Part shown: positions 9,180 to 17,649 of the stretch, piece by piece | Position numbering within the stretch: the first letter of the stretch is position 1 | Layout of the letters: the number at the start of each line of letters is the position of its first letter | Assembly (NCBI RefSeq): GCF_014652375.1 | Contig: NZ_BMYR01000001.1 | Location: 296,292-360,291 of the forward strand | Reading direction: 5' to 3' | Length of the DNA stretch: 64,000 nt | Source of the DNA: Alishewanella tabrizica | Lineage (GTDB): Bacteria; Pseudomonadota; Gammaproteobacteria; Enterobacterales; Alteromonadaceae | Translations under genes and position numbers: made by a program | Notes under the pieces: model-generated | Database searches by the model: none | Told to the model about the DNA's origin: nothing | Seen by the model: only the letters and a program-made list of their open reading frames with translations

Positions 9180-10046
9180 TTAAGTCGTCAAACTTTTCCG
9201 CCCTGATAAGGTGCTTCCCAAAGACGCACTGATCACGAAAAAAATGGCTAACCATTGCGTTAGGCTCAACAACTCACTTAGTAAGATAAAACCTGCTAAC
9301 GCGGCAATGGCCGGCTCTACACTCATTAGCACACTAAAGTTTTGCGCCGACAGGTTTTTTAACGCAATCATCTCTAAGCTGTAAGGTAAAGCACTGGATA
9401 GTGCAGCCACGGCAATCGCTAAGGGAATAATCTGCCAGTTTAGCAAAGCACTGCCTGCACTTACGATCCCAATCGGAACTAAAAAGGCGGCCGCCACGGT
9501 CATACCCAATGCTACCGTGACGCCACCAGAGCCAAGATTGCCTGCACGCTGACCATACAAAATATACCCTGCCCAACAAGCACCCGCCGCTAAAGCTAAC
9601 ATCACCCCTACCGGATCGAGAGCATCAACACTGCGCATATCTGGCAGCAACAATAAAATGCCGCCCAGCGCCAACGCAACCCATAATAGATCTAAGCGCC
9701 GACGTGATGAAAAAAGGGCAACGGCCAAAGGCCCTGTAAACTCTAATGCCACACCGATCCCTAATGGAATGCGGGCAATCGCGAGATAAAATAATAAGTT
9801 CATGCCCCCCAAACACAGTCCATATACCACAATGGCACGCCAATTTCGGTGTGTGGATAAGGCACGCCAGGGCCGAAACACACACCACAGCATGATTGCA
9901 GAAAATCCCACCCGTAACGCGGTGGTGCCCGCAGGGCCAATTAATGGGAAGAGTTGTTTAGCAATAGATGCGCCCGATTGAATCGTCACCATTGCTAAGA
10001 GCACACTGACAATAGCCAGATAAAATGCTTTATGTTGTTGCCACAT
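9180..10046 (-). CDS. rhtA: RhtA-like EamA-family exporter (threonine/homoserine type)
   Basis: A 288-aa inner membrane protein with about ten hydrophobic helices and two EamA/DMT repeats. The N-terminus (AIVSVLLAMVTIQSGASIAK, then QLFPLIGPAGTTALRVGFSA) closely follows E. coli RhtA, which exports threonine and homoserine. In this family the substrate is not fixed by the fold, so other amino acids or metabolites remain possible. The start ATG has AGGAAACG upstream. It stands alone, converging with the RND operon and diverging from the DUF3422 gene. Confidence 0.8.
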   Translation of the reverse strand: MWQQHKAFYLAIVSVLLAMVTIQSGASIAKQLFPLIGPAGTTALRVGFSAIMLWCVFRPWRALSTHRNWRAIVVYGLCLGGMNLLFYLAIARIPLGIGVALEFTGPLAVALFSSRRRLDLLWVALALGGILLLLPDMRSVDALDPVGVMLALAAGACWAGYILYGQRAGNLGSGGVTVALGMTVAAAFLVPIGIVSAGSALLNWQIIPLAIAVAALSSALPYSLEMIALKNLSAQNFSVLMSVEPAIAALAGFILLSELLSLTQWLAIFFVISASLGSTLSGRKSLTT

Positions 10047-10162
10047 ATCGTTTCCTATTACGCAATACTCCCACCCCCTAAACCTTGGTGTAGTACCTCG
10101 CTATTGTATGCCAAGTATTATTGCTTGCCGTACATTTATTCGAATGATTGCACCGTTACTAA

Positions 10163-10202
10163 GCATTTTGCCTTGTTAAAACACGGCAAAATGCCCTTTT
10201 TT
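10163..10202 (+). terminator. Orphan terminator-like hairpin in a divergent intergenic region
   Basis: GCATTTTGCC and GGCAAAATGC form a perfect 10-bp stem around a 12-nt loop (TTGTTAAAACAC), followed by CCTTTTTTC. On the plus strand this looks like an intrinsic terminator. No gene ends here: the flanking genes diverge. It may end a small RNA or a leader transcript, or act as an attenuator. Confidence 0.6.
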
Positions 10203-10290
10203 CACCTTAAATGTTACGCGTATTATAAATTTCATAATATTTTTATAGGCTTATCACTTTTGACACCTAAACTTCACGGGGTTTTCTCTC

Positions 10291-10306
10291 TGGCATAGAT
10301 ACTGCA
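10291..10306 (+). promoter_or_regulatory. Candidate sigma-54 (-24/-12) promoter
   Basis: TGGCATAGATACTGCA compared with consensus TGGCACGNNNNTTGCA has GG and GC at the right spacing and matches 9 of 12 specified positions. It lies 40 nt before the DUF3422 start codon, consistent with a short leader. No enhancer-binding protein gene is in the window. Confidence 0.4.
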
Positions 10307-10345
10307 GTCAATCAGGCCGGGTAACACACATTATTGAGGTGACTT

Positions 10346-11623
10346 ATGGAAAGCTTATCCCGTCGCAATCATCCTATGCGTGATGTTCTTGATAAAGAGC
10401 TGCAACAGCGTACATTTCCAGCCATTGAAGCCCCCTGCCGCCTATGTCACTTTATGCTCACCGTGACACCGGCCTCGCGCGCCTTGGAATTGCAATTAAT
10501 GCAACAATTAGCAGCGCAGCTTAATTGCCCGCTAACCGACACAGCACAAGATATTACGTTGCCCTTGTATGGCCAATGGTTACGTTGGGAGCGTCATGGA
10601 GAATTTTCAACCTATACCTTTATTCGCCAAGGCGCCACCCAACCTTGGTTTGATGATCCGTTGGATTTTCTGCCATCACGAGACTGGTTTCAGGCCATCC
10701 CTGGACAGGTTTTTCGGATTGTGCAACTTACCGTGATCAGCAACGCGAGTGCCTTAGTCGCACAAGACGTGGCCCCCTTATTTCATGCAGAAAACTGCAT
10801 TAATAGCCAGCTTGCTGCGGGTAAAGCCCAAATATGGACCGATTTTCAAAAACATGCCGAGGGCGCAGGGCGCATGTTGCTTGTGAATCAAGGCCTTTCG
10901 GCAAGCGCCTTAGGGCGCGTAGCGCAGCAGCTATTCGATCTGGGTAACTATCGCAAATTATCCTTATTAGGCTGGCCGGTTTCTCAACAAAGCCTGCATA
11001 AACTCAACAGCCTAGAACAAGATTTAGCACAACTTATTCAGCGGATAGAACAAGAGCCGCACAATGATGAACAATTGCTTAAACACATCATTCAACTTGC
11101 CGCCGCCACCGAACGCTTAATTGCCGAAAATAATTCTCGCTTGCAAGCGACTGCAGCCTATTATCAACTAACACTCGATCGCTTAAAAGCACTGGAAGAG
11201 GTAGCGATTGATGATAAGCTGTCTCTGCATGATTTTACGGCCAGACGCTTAACCCCAGCGTTTCGTACCAGTGAATCAGTGCAATTACGTCAAAACAGTT
11301 TATCAGGACGACTCGGGCGTTCAACCGCGTTATTGCGTACCCGCATTAATGTAAAACTCGAGCAGCAAAATCAACAACTCTTGCTCTCTATGGAGCAGAA
11401 AGCTAAGCTTCAACTCAAGCTGCAGCAGATGATTGAAGGGTTTTCTTTTGTTGCCATCAGCTATTATGCTGTGCAATTAGGCGAGAAAATGTTGAACGCC
11501 GTCAGTTATTGGCAACCACAACTTAATATCGCGTTTTGGAAAGCGCTCAGCGTGCCATTTATTGTCATTACTGTCGCAGTATTACTCAGTTGGTTAAGCA
11601 AACGGGTGAAGCAACAACGCTAA
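10346..11623 (+). CDS. DUF3422 family membrane-anchored protein
   Basis: A 425-aa protein recognised as DUF3422 by its N-terminal NHPMRDVLDKELQQRTFPAI followed by CRLCHFML. The family has no settled function that I know. The middle (residues about 230-370) is helical and coiled-coil-like (SLEQDLAQLIQRIEQEPHN, NVKLEQQNQQLLLSMEQKAK). The C-terminus carries two hydrophobic segments (FSFVAISYYAVQLGEKML and ALSVPFIVITVAVLLSWL) ending in basic residues. It therefore probably exposes a large cytoplasmic domain from the inner membrane. The start has TTGAGGTGACTT before ATG. A lytic transglycosylase gene follows after 17 nt, suggesting co-transcription. A possible sigma-54 promoter lies upstream. Confidence 0.8.
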   Translation: MESLSRRNHPMRDVLDKELQQRTFPAIEAPCRLCHFMLTVTPASRALELQLMQQLAAQLNCPLTDTAQDITLPLYGQWLRWERHGEFSTYTFIRQGATQPWFDDPLDFLPSRDWFQAIPGQVFRIVQLTVISNASALVAQDVAPLFHAENCINSQLAAGKAQIWTDFQKHAEGAGRMLLVNQGLSASALGRVAQQLFDLGNYRKLSLLGWPVSQQSLHKLNSLEQDLAQLIQRIEQEPHNDEQLLKHIIQLAAATERLIAENNSRLQATAAYYQLTLDRLKALEEVAIDDKLSLHDFTARRLTPAFRTSESVQLRQNSLSGRLGRSTALLRTRINVKLEQQNQQLLLSMEQKAKLQLKLQQMIEGFSFVAISYYAVQLGEKMLNAVSYWQPQLNIAFWKALSVPFIVITVAVLLSWLSKRVKQQR

Positions 11624-11640
11624 GGAGCAGGATACTGATT

Positions 11641-12399
11641 ATGTTTAAGCCCAGTCTGATATTCTTAGGTTGCGCCAGCTTGAGTATTGCCTGCCTAAGT
11701 TTTGCCGAACACAGTTTTGCTGACACAAGTTTGGCCAATATTGCGGAACAAGATGCTGCTACCCATAAGGCACGACGCCGGCTATCACCACATACTGATT
11801 CACCATCAAGCGTACCCTCGAGTACACCATCAGATCAGCCAAAACCGCGGGCTGTGCCGAAAATTCATGTTTACAAAACCGTATTGGCTGATGGCAGCGG
11901 GCATTTTTCTGATAAACGCCCTACTCATCAAGCATTTGAATTACTGCGTTTCGATTGCTTTGCCTGCGCGCCTAAGTCTAGCATTAATTGGCAAAATACC
12001 CCATTATTTACGCAACGTTTTACCCGCGTAATTAGCCAAGCGGCCAGCGAATTTAACTTAGATACCGCGCTGGTACAGGCGGTTATACACGCAGAATCGG
12101 CATTTAATCCCCGAGCCGTATCACACAAAGGGGCAACGGGTTTAATGCAATTAATGCCCGCGACACAGCAGCAATTTCAGGTCTCGGATGCGTTTGAACC
12201 TGAGCAAAATATTCGCGCGGGTAGCCAATATTTAGCCCAGTTATTAGTGGCATTTCAAGGTGATCTTAGCTTAGCCCTAGCCGCCTACAATGCCGGCCCT
12301 GCAACGGTAAAACGCTATAATGGCATACCACCGTTCGCCGAAACGCAAGCCTATGTTGAACGAGTGAAGATCTTAATGCAGCGCTATGCGCAGCATTAA
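11641..12399 (+). CDS. Lytic murein transglycosylase, SLT (Slt70-like) domain
   Basis: The enzyme cleaves peptidoglycan between MurNAc and GlcNAc with anhydro-MurNAc formation, in the periplasm. I chose ATG 11641 (MFKPSLIFLGCASLSIACL) because AAGGAGCAGG precedes it and it opens a signal peptide; an in-frame start 105 nt upstream is a shadow. A proline/serine linker is followed by a DUF4124-like segment (VYKTVLADGSGHFSDKRP). The SLT domain begins near residue 130 with catalytic Glu152 in HAESAFNP, then GATGLMQLMPAT and AYNAGPATVKRY. It resembles the small MltC/Slt-type proteins of 250 aa. It lies 6 nt from the end of the convergent CBS gene. Confidence 0.92.
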   Translation: MFKPSLIFLGCASLSIACLSFAEHSFADTSLANIAEQDAATHKARRRLSPHTDSPSSVPSSTPSDQPKPRAVPKIHVYKTVLADGSGHFSDKRPTHQAFELLRFDCFACAPKSSINWQNTPLFTQRFTRVISQAASEFNLDTALVQAVIHAESAFNPRAVSHKGATGLMQLMPATQQQFQVSDAFEPEQNIRAGSQYLAQLLVAFQGDLSLALAAYNAGPATVKRYNGIPPFAETQAYVERVKILMQRYAQH

Positions 12400-12405
12400 T
12401 AGTCT

Positions 12406-12831
12406 TTACTTTGCCGCTTTCGCCAGTAACGCACTTTTAAGAATATCTTTCCATGATAACAAGCCGAGTAACCGTAGCTGGCTGTCGGCCACAATTAAAC
12501 AACTGATGTTATGTTCAATTAGCATCGCTGCAGCAACACGTAACGACGTATCTGGGGTAACGGTAATCACCGGCGACACCATAACCTGATGCACCTTGCG
12601 TGTGCGCATAAAGAGCCCAATAGCTTGATCACTGGCTGCATCCATCACCGGGCTTAGCACCTTAAAATAATCTTTAACAGACACTATGCCGATAACCTTA
12701 TCAACGCCATCCACCACCACGACATGCTGAAAACGCGCTACAGTAAAGACATTTCTTAAAGAGGCTAAACTGGCATCACCATGGGTGGTTATCAGCTTAC
12801 TTCTTGGCGTCATCATGGCATTAAGTGGCAT
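12406..12831 (-). CDS. Two-CBS-domain protein
   Basis: The 141-aa protein is essentially a pair of CBS motifs: residues about 10-65 (THGDASLASLRNVF ... VVDGVDKVIGIVSVKDYF) and 80-135 (VITVTPDTSLRVAAAMLIE, LLGLLSWKDILKSA). Such stand-alone CBS pairs bind adenosine nucleotides and act as regulatory modules. It starts 11 nt after the end of pilU on the same strand, so it is likely the third gene of the pilT-pilU unit. A role in tuning twitching motility by nucleotide level is only an inference from position. Confidence 0.85.
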   Translation of the reverse strand: MPLNAMMTPRSKLITTHGDASLASLRNVFTVARFQHVVVVDGVDKVIGIVSVKDYFKVLSPVMDAASDQAIGLFMRTRKVHQVMVSPVITVTPDTSLRVAAAMLIEHNISCLIVADSQLRLLGLLSWKDILKSALLAKAAK

Positions 12832-12842
12832 AGTTATCTCCG

Positions 12843-13961
12843 TTAATTCTTATCCATTCCATCTAAGGTTACGCCAGCTAAGAAACCCGAACCTTTCACT
12901 TCGTTATTACGGAGTTTAATCATCAAACGTAAATCATTAGGCGAATCAGCATGATGAATAGCATCGGTATAACTGATGGTGCCGTTTTGATAAAGATCAT
13001 AGAGTGCTTGATCAAAGGTTTGCATACCCAGCTCTCGCGATTTACTCATCACGGTTTTAATCTCACCAATTTCACCTTTACTGATTAAATCAGCAATAAA
13101 AGGTGAGTTTAACAATACCTCAATAGCTGCGACGCGACCATTTCCATCTGAAGTTGGAATTAATTGCTGTGCCACAATACCGCGTAAATTCAGTGATAAA
13201 TCAAATAGCAATTTATCATGCATTTCTTTTGGCACTAAATGCATAATCCGATCAATCGCTTGGTTAGCATTATTGGCGTGCAGCGTAGCAATACATAAAT
13301 GACCAGTCTCTGCAAAAGACAGGGCATACTCCATTGTATCTTGCGAACGGATCTCGCCTATCAAAATCACATCGGGCGCCTGTCGCAATGAGCTTTTTAA
13401 CGCAGCAGCAAAAGACTCCGTATCTATCCCCACCTCACGCTGTGTAATTAAACTACGCTGATGCTCGTGCACAAACTCAATGGGATCTTCAATAGTCAGG
13501 ATATGACCTTTGGCATTTCGATTGCGATAACCAATTAAGGCGGCTAGCGAGGTAGACTTACCCGTACCCGTACCACCGACAAACAACACTAGTCCGCGTT
13601 TGGACATAATGATTTCTTTTAATATCGGCGGTAGCCCTAAATCATCCACATTAGGGATATTCGTAACAATACGGCGCATCACCATGCCGGCTTTGTCGCG
13701 TTGCCAAAAAGCGGATACCCGAAAGCGACCCGCCTCGTTGGCGATAGCAAAATTACACTCTTTGTTTTGCGTAAATTCATGCCGCTGCTTATCGTTCATG
13801 GCGGCTAGCACTAAATTAAGTGAATCGGCTTCGCTTAATACCGCATCAGCAATCGGTAACAATTCGCCATTTATTTTTGCTGCAACCGGCATACCGGCGG
13901 TAACAAATAAATCTGACGCGTTTAACTCAACCATCTTTTTTTGATAATCAACCAGTTGCAT
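12843..13961 (-). CDS. pilU: Type IV pilus retraction ATPase PilU
   Basis: A hexameric cytoplasmic ATPase that assists PilT in pilus retraction and twitching motility. Walker A is GGTGTGKSTSLAALIG, Walker B is QAPDVILIGEIRSQDT, the His box is ETGHLCIATLHANNA, and the Asp box is LTIEDPIEFVHE. The N-terminus VELNASDLFVTAGMPVAAKI is typical of PilU rather than PilT. At 372 aa its length fits. It lies 8 nt downstream of pilT, the classic order. The C-terminal extension beyond the ATPase core is shared with other PilU proteins. Confidence 0.93.
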   Translation of the reverse strand: MQLVDYQKKMVELNASDLFVTAGMPVAAKINGELLPIADAVLSEADSLNLVLAAMNDKQRHEFTQNKECNFAIANEAGRFRVSAFWQRDKAGMVMRRIVTNIPNVDDLGLPPILKEIIMSKRGLVLFVGGTGTGKSTSLAALIGYRNRNAKGHILTIEDPIEFVHEHQRSLITQREVGIDTESFAAALKSSLRQAPDVILIGEIRSQDTMEYALSFAETGHLCIATLHANNANQAIDRIMHLVPKEMHDKLLFDLSLNLRGIVAQQLIPTSDGNGRVAAIEVLLNSPFIADLISKGEIGEIKTVMSKSRELGMQTFDQALYDLYQNGTISYTDAIHHADSPNDLRLMIKLRNNEVKGSGFLAGVTLDGMDKN

Positions 13962-13969
13962 AGCTACCC

Positions 13970-15022
13970 CTACATTCGACCTATACCACCAAAAGTGTTT
14001 TTATCTTGTGCTTTGGCGGCAGCATCTTTTTGGCTGACTAGGCCGCGATTCACTAAATTGACTAAACATTGATCCATAGTTTGCATACCATGCGCTGCGC
14101 CGGTTTGGATTACCGAGTACATTTGCGCAATTTTATCTTCTCGTATTAAGTTACGAATGGCCGGCAACCCCACCATAATTTCATGCGCGGCAATACGCCC
14201 ACCACCGACTTTTTTCAGCAAGCTTTGCGAAATAACCGCTCGCAAGGATTCGGATAACATAGAACGCACCATGGCTTTTTCTTCACCCGGAAACACATCG
14301 ATGATCCGGTCAATCGTCTTAGGTGCCGAAGTGGTATGCAAGGTACCGAATACTAAGTGACCAGTTTCTGCCGCCGTCATCGCAAGCCGAATCGTCTCTA
14401 AATCCCGCAATTCGCCCACCAAAATAACATCGGGATCCTCACGCAGCGCGGAGCGTAGCGCATTGCTAAAACTGTGCGTATCGCGATGCACTTCACGTTG
14501 ATTGATTAAACTGAATTTATTTTGATGCACAAATTCAATCGGATCTTCAATGGTTAAAATGTGATCAAAACGACTGCTATTAATGTAATCGATCATGGCA
14601 GCTAAGGTGGTACTTTTACCCGAACCGGTTGGACCGGTGACTAGCACTAAACCCCGTGGATTTTCCGCAATGGTTTTGAAAATATCAGGCGCGCCCAGAT
14701 CATCTAAAGTTAATACATCACTTGGGATCGTACGAAATACGGCGGCGGCACCACGATTTTGCACAAAAGCATTTACCCGGAAGCGGGCTAAATTAGGCAC
14801 CTCAAAAGAAAAGTCTGATTCTAGGCGCTCTTCGTATTCTTTACGCTGCTTGTCCGTCATAATCTCATAAATAAGCGCATGTACTTGCTTATGGGTTAAA
14901 GGCGGAATATTCAGTTTGCGCACATCGCCATCGACTCGAATTAGCGGCGGGACACCTGCAGAAAGGTGTAAATCGGACGCCTTATGTTGCACACTAAAGG
15001 CTAATAATTCGGTAATATCCAT
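13970..15022 (-). CDS. pilT: Type IV pilus retraction ATPase PilT
   Basis: The main retraction motor of type IV pili. I start it at 15022 (MDITELLAFSVQHKASDLHL), the conserved PilT N-terminus, with GGAG 9 nt upstream; an in-frame ATG at 15037 is less likely. Walker A is GPTGSGKSTTLAAMI, the Asp box LTIEDPIEFVHQ, Walker B EDPDVILVGELRDLET and the His box ETGHLVFGTLHTTSA. The motif AIRNLIREDKIAQMYSVIQ near the C-terminus, essential for retraction in PilT, is present. It is divergent from yggS with only 26 nt between the start codons, a conserved arrangement in gammaproteobacteria. Confidence 0.95.
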   Translation of the reverse strand: MDITELLAFSVQHKASDLHLSAGVPPLIRVDGDVRKLNIPPLTHKQVHALIYEIMTDKQRKEYEERLESDFSFEVPNLARFRVNAFVQNRGAAAVFRTIPSDVLTLDDLGAPDIFKTIAENPRGLVLVTGPTGSGKSTTLAAMIDYINSSRFDHILTIEDPIEFVHQNKFSLINQREVHRDTHSFSNALRSALREDPDVILVGELRDLETIRLAMTAAETGHLVFGTLHTTSAPKTIDRIIDVFPGEEKAMVRSMLSESLRAVISQSLLKKVGGGRIAAHEIMVGLPAIRNLIREDKIAQMYSVIQTGAAHGMQTMDQCLVNLVNRGLVSQKDAAAKAQDKNTFGGIGRM

Positions 15023-15048
15023 GCTTAGGAACTCCAACTGACTTATTT

Positions 15049-15741
15049 ATGATGAATAACATAGCAGAACAACTTGCCCTCGCCTATCACCAGTTAGCGA
15101 AAAACTGCGAACAGGCGCACGTCCCTCAAGAGCGCGTTAAACTGATTGCGGTTAGCAAAACGAAGCCAAACAGCGCTATAGAAGCGGCATTTGCTGCTAA
15201 CCAACGCCAATTTGGTGAGAATTACCCACAAGAACTCGCGACCAAAGCAGACGCTTTGCAACATTTAACAGAGATTGAGTGGCATTTTATTGGGCCTTTG
15301 CAATCGAATAAAACCCGTTTGGTTGCAGAGAATGCAAGCTGGGTGCACAGCATTGATCGTTTAAAAATCGCACAGCGCTTAAGTGAGCAACGCCCCGTTA
15401 AACAGGGTGATTTAAAGATTTTATTGCAAATAAACATTAGCCAAGAAGAAGCGAAATCAGGTATTGCCCCGGATCACATGCTAGAACTTGCTGCCGCAGT
15501 AAGTGCGTTACCCAATCTGACACTACGCGGGCTGATGGCGATTCCCGCACCTGGCGATAACACGCGTCTGACAGCCGATTTCGCTGCCATGCAACAATTA
15601 TCACTCGAATTACAAAAACACTATCCTGACGCGACTGAATTATCGATGGGCATGTCCGATGACTGGCCACTGGCTCTACGATACGGCGCAACTATGATAA
15701 GATTAGGCACCGCAATTTTTGGCGCAAGGAATTATGACTGA
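15049..15741 (+). CDS. yggS: YggS-type pyridoxal phosphate homeostasis protein
   Basis: A PLP-binding TIM-barrel protein that buffers vitamin B6 and affects amino acid pools; it has no known enzymatic activity. The PLP lysine lies in LIAVSKTKPN (about residue 37). Other family motifs are FGENYPQEL, WHFIGPLQSNK, LKILLQINISQEEAKSG and the phosphate site ELSMGMSDDW followed by IRLGTAIFG. Its 230-aa length is typical. It leads the operon yggS-proC-yggT-DUF4426-rdgB-hemW and overlaps proC by 8 nt. Confidence 0.94.
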   Translation: MMNNIAEQLALAYHQLAKNCEQAHVPQERVKLIAVSKTKPNSAIEAAFAANQRQFGENYPQELATKADALQHLTEIEWHFIGPLQSNKTRLVAENASWVHSIDRLKIAQRLSEQRPVKQGDLKILLQINISQEEAKSGIAPDHMLELAAAVSALPNLTLRGLMAIPAPGDNTRLTADFAAMQQLSLELQKHYPDATELSMGMSDDWPLALRYGATMIRLGTAIFGARNYD

Positions 15742-16558
15742 GATGAATGACAACAGAGTCGCTTTTATTGGCGCAGGCAATATGGCACGGTGTGTCATTG
15801 CCGCCATGGTAAAAGCTGGGTATCCCAAAGACAATATTATGGCCGCTAACCGCAGCGAGCCGAAATTACTGGCACTTGCCGCTGACTTTGGTATTCATAC
15901 CTCGTTGAGCAATGCAGATGCCGCAACATGGGCTGATGTGATTGTACTCGCAGTTAAACCGCAAATGATGCAAGACGTTTGTCAGCAATTGTTAGCCGAC
16001 GCCCCAGAGGCAGCTGATAAGCTTTTTGTGACATTGGCTGCGGGCTTACCGGTTACCCATTATGAACAATGGCTAGGACCTATCCGTTTGGTTCGCGCTA
16101 TGCCTAATACCCCCTCGTTAGTGGCATTGGGTGTAACAGGATTATACCCAAGCCGCTGTTCTAATTATGAAAAAGCCTTTGTTGATCATATGTTCAGTGG
16201 TACCGGTATGACGGTTTGGTTAGAGGAAGAGCATGAAATTAATCATATTATTGCCGTAACCGGCAGCTCACCCGCTTATTTCTTTTATTTTATGCAAGCC
16301 ATGCAACAAAAGGCTGAGCAACTGGGCTTTAGTTCCGAGCAAGCCAAAGCTATGGTAGCGCAAACCGCGCTTGGCGCCGCGACCATGGCCTTACAAAGTG
16401 AACATAGCTTTGCCGAATTACGCGCCCAAGTGACCTCTAAAGGGGGCACAACCCATGAGGCCGTAAGCTCCCTGGCAACTGCGGGCTTAGAAAGTATCAT
16501 TGATAACGCCATGCAAGCGGCCATTAATCGTGCCGAAGACATGGCGAAAAGCATTTAA
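15734..16558 (+). CDS. proC: Pyrroline-5-carboxylate reductase
   Basis: The last step of proline synthesis: NAD(P)H reduction of 1-pyrroline-5-carboxylate. The Rossmann motif is VAFIGAGNMARCVI. The C-terminal signature follows TSKGGTTHEAVSSL, with the conserved VRAMPNTPSLVALG in the middle. I chose ATG 15734 (MTEMNDNRVAF), which has AAGGA upstream and overlaps the yggS stop, instead of an earlier in-frame start at 15719. Product about 274 aa, usual for ProC. The overlap suggests translational coupling with yggS. Confidence 0.95.
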   Translation: MTEMNDNRVAFIGAGNMARCVIAAMVKAGYPKDNIMAANRSEPKLLALAADFGIHTSLSNADAATWADVIVLAVKPQMMQDVCQQLLADAPEAADKLFVTLAAGLPVTHYEQWLGPIRLVRAMPNTPSLVALGVTGLYPSRCSNYEKAFVDHMFSGTGMTVWLEEEHEINHIIAVTGSSPAYFFYFMQAMQQKAEQLGFSSEQAKAMVAQTALGAATMALQSEHSFAELRAQVTSKGGTTHEAVSSLATAGLESIIDNAMQAAINRAEDMAKSI

Positions 16559-16579
16559 CCTGTGGGCGGAGACGCGTTT

Positions 16580-17119
16580 ATGGAAGCACTACATTTTTTA
16601 ATTAATACGGTATTTACCCTTTACTTAATGGTCGTTTTACTGCGGTTTTGGTTACAATTAGTTCGAGCAGACTTTTACAACCCTTTTAGTCAATTCATTG
16701 TTAAGGCGACAAATCCGATAGTACTCCCTCTGCGTCGGGTGATCCCCAGTCTTGGAAAACTGGATACCGCTACGCTGGTCATTGCCTACTTACTTGCCAC
16801 TGCAAAATTTATTGTGCTACAACTGGTTTTTTCGGTTTCGGTGCAAATCGGGCCAAGCCTAATTCTTGGTGGGCTTTTGCTGATTAAAGAAACCTTGAAT
16901 TTGATTTTCTGGGTGTTGCTGATCCGCGCCATCATGAGTTGGTTCAGCCAAGGTCGTAACCCGATGGAACATGTCTTTCAGCAACTGACCGAGCCGTTTT
17001 TAGCCCCTATACGCCGGATCTTACCCCCCATGGGTGGCCTAGATTTGTCGGTACTCGTGGCCCTTATCGCGTTAAAGTTTGTTGAGCTGTTACTCGGTGA
17101 CTGGTTTAGAGGCTTATAA
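16580..17119 (+). CDS. yggT: YggT family inner membrane protein
   Basis: The 179-aa protein has two tandem YGGT repeats, each with a pair of hydrophobic helices around a signature: LLRFWLQLVRADFYNPFSQF with ATNPIVLPLRRVIPSLG in the first, and LIRAIMSWFSQGRNP with LTEPFLAPIRRILPPMGG in the second. The family has been linked to osmotic tolerance and, in other bacteria, to cell division or photosystem assembly; its precise job is not settled. I start at ATG 16580, preceded by GGGCGGAGACG, rather than at the GTG at 16562. It is in the yggS operon. Confidence 0.92.
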   Translation: MEALHFLINTVFTLYLMVVLLRFWLQLVRADFYNPFSQFIVKATNPIVLPLRRVIPSLGKLDTATLVIAYLLATAKFIVLQLVFSVSVQIGPSLILGGLLLIKETLNLIFWVLLIRAIMSWFSQGRNPMEHVFQQLTEPFLAPIRRILPPMGGLDLSVLVALIALKFVELLLGDWFRGL

Positions 17120-17153
17120 CCTCATCTGTAGATGCAATAATGGGAGTCATACT

Positions 17154-17639
17154 ATGCAACATGTTATGAGACAATCATCACTAGGATGGTTAAACGCTAT
17201 TCAGCATAAGGTACTAAAGGTAAGCCTATTTCTGATGCTTATTGCGAGTTTCTGGTTTACCGCCGGTGTGCAAGCAGAGCAAAAAAAGCAATTAGGTGAT
17301 TGGGATATTCATTATATTGCCTTTAATTCTACCTTTTTAACTCCAGACGTCGCCCGAGCGGCTAATTTAAGCCGCAACAAAAATAACGCTATCATTAATA
17401 TTTCAGTATTAGATACGCAAACGCAACAAGCACAAGCGGTCACTATTGGTGGCATTGCTCGAAACTTATTAGGGCAACAACGCGATCTCGTGTTTCGGGA
17501 AATTAAAGATGGCGATGCGATTTATTATATCGCCGTGATGCCATTTCGAAATGAAGAGCAATTACGCTTTAGTTTAGATATTCGTCAGGGGACTAAGCGG
17601 CAGCAACTGAACTTTGAACAAAAACTCTATACTGAATAA
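17154..17639 (+). CDS. DUF4426 family secreted protein
   Basis: A 161-aa exported protein of unknown function. ATG 17154 has GGGAG 7 nt upstream and follows the yggT stop by 34 nt; the longer open frame upstream overlaps yggT and is a shadow. The signal peptide is long (hydrophobic [20 protein letters not shown], cleavage about residue 37). The mature part begins [20 protein letters not shown], the hallmark of the DUF4426 family that sits between yggT and rdgB in Vibrio, Shewanella and relatives. [19 protein letters not shown] and [19 protein letters not shown] are further conserved-looking blocks. It is probably a small periplasmic beta-sandwich. Confidence 0.88.
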   Translation: MQHVMRQSSLGWLNAIQHKVLKVSLFLMLIASFWFTAGVQAEQKKQLGDWDIHYIAFNSTFLTPDVARAANLSRNKNNAIINISVLDTQTQQAQAVTIGGIARNLLGQQRDLVFREIKDGDAIYYIAVMPFRNEEQLRFSLDIRQGTKRQQLNFEQKLYTE

Positions 17640-17649
17640 GGTTTTACTC

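Larger units (their letters stand above)
10047..10345. other. Divergent intergenic region with orphan terminator and candidate sigma-54 site
   Basis: These 299 nt separate the start of the RhtA-like gene from the start of the DUF3422 gene. They hold a terminator-like hairpin at 10163-10202, an AT-rich block at about 10220-10255, a TTGACA box at 10260-10265 without a convincing -10 partner, and a -24/-12-like element at 10291-10306. I see no convincing coding frame. Confidence 0.6.

Noticed and set aside
10032-10298. 88-codon open frame in the divergent intergenic region
   Set aside because: It overlaps the start of the RhtA-like gene, has no ribosome binding site, contains the terminator-like stem and lacks coding character.
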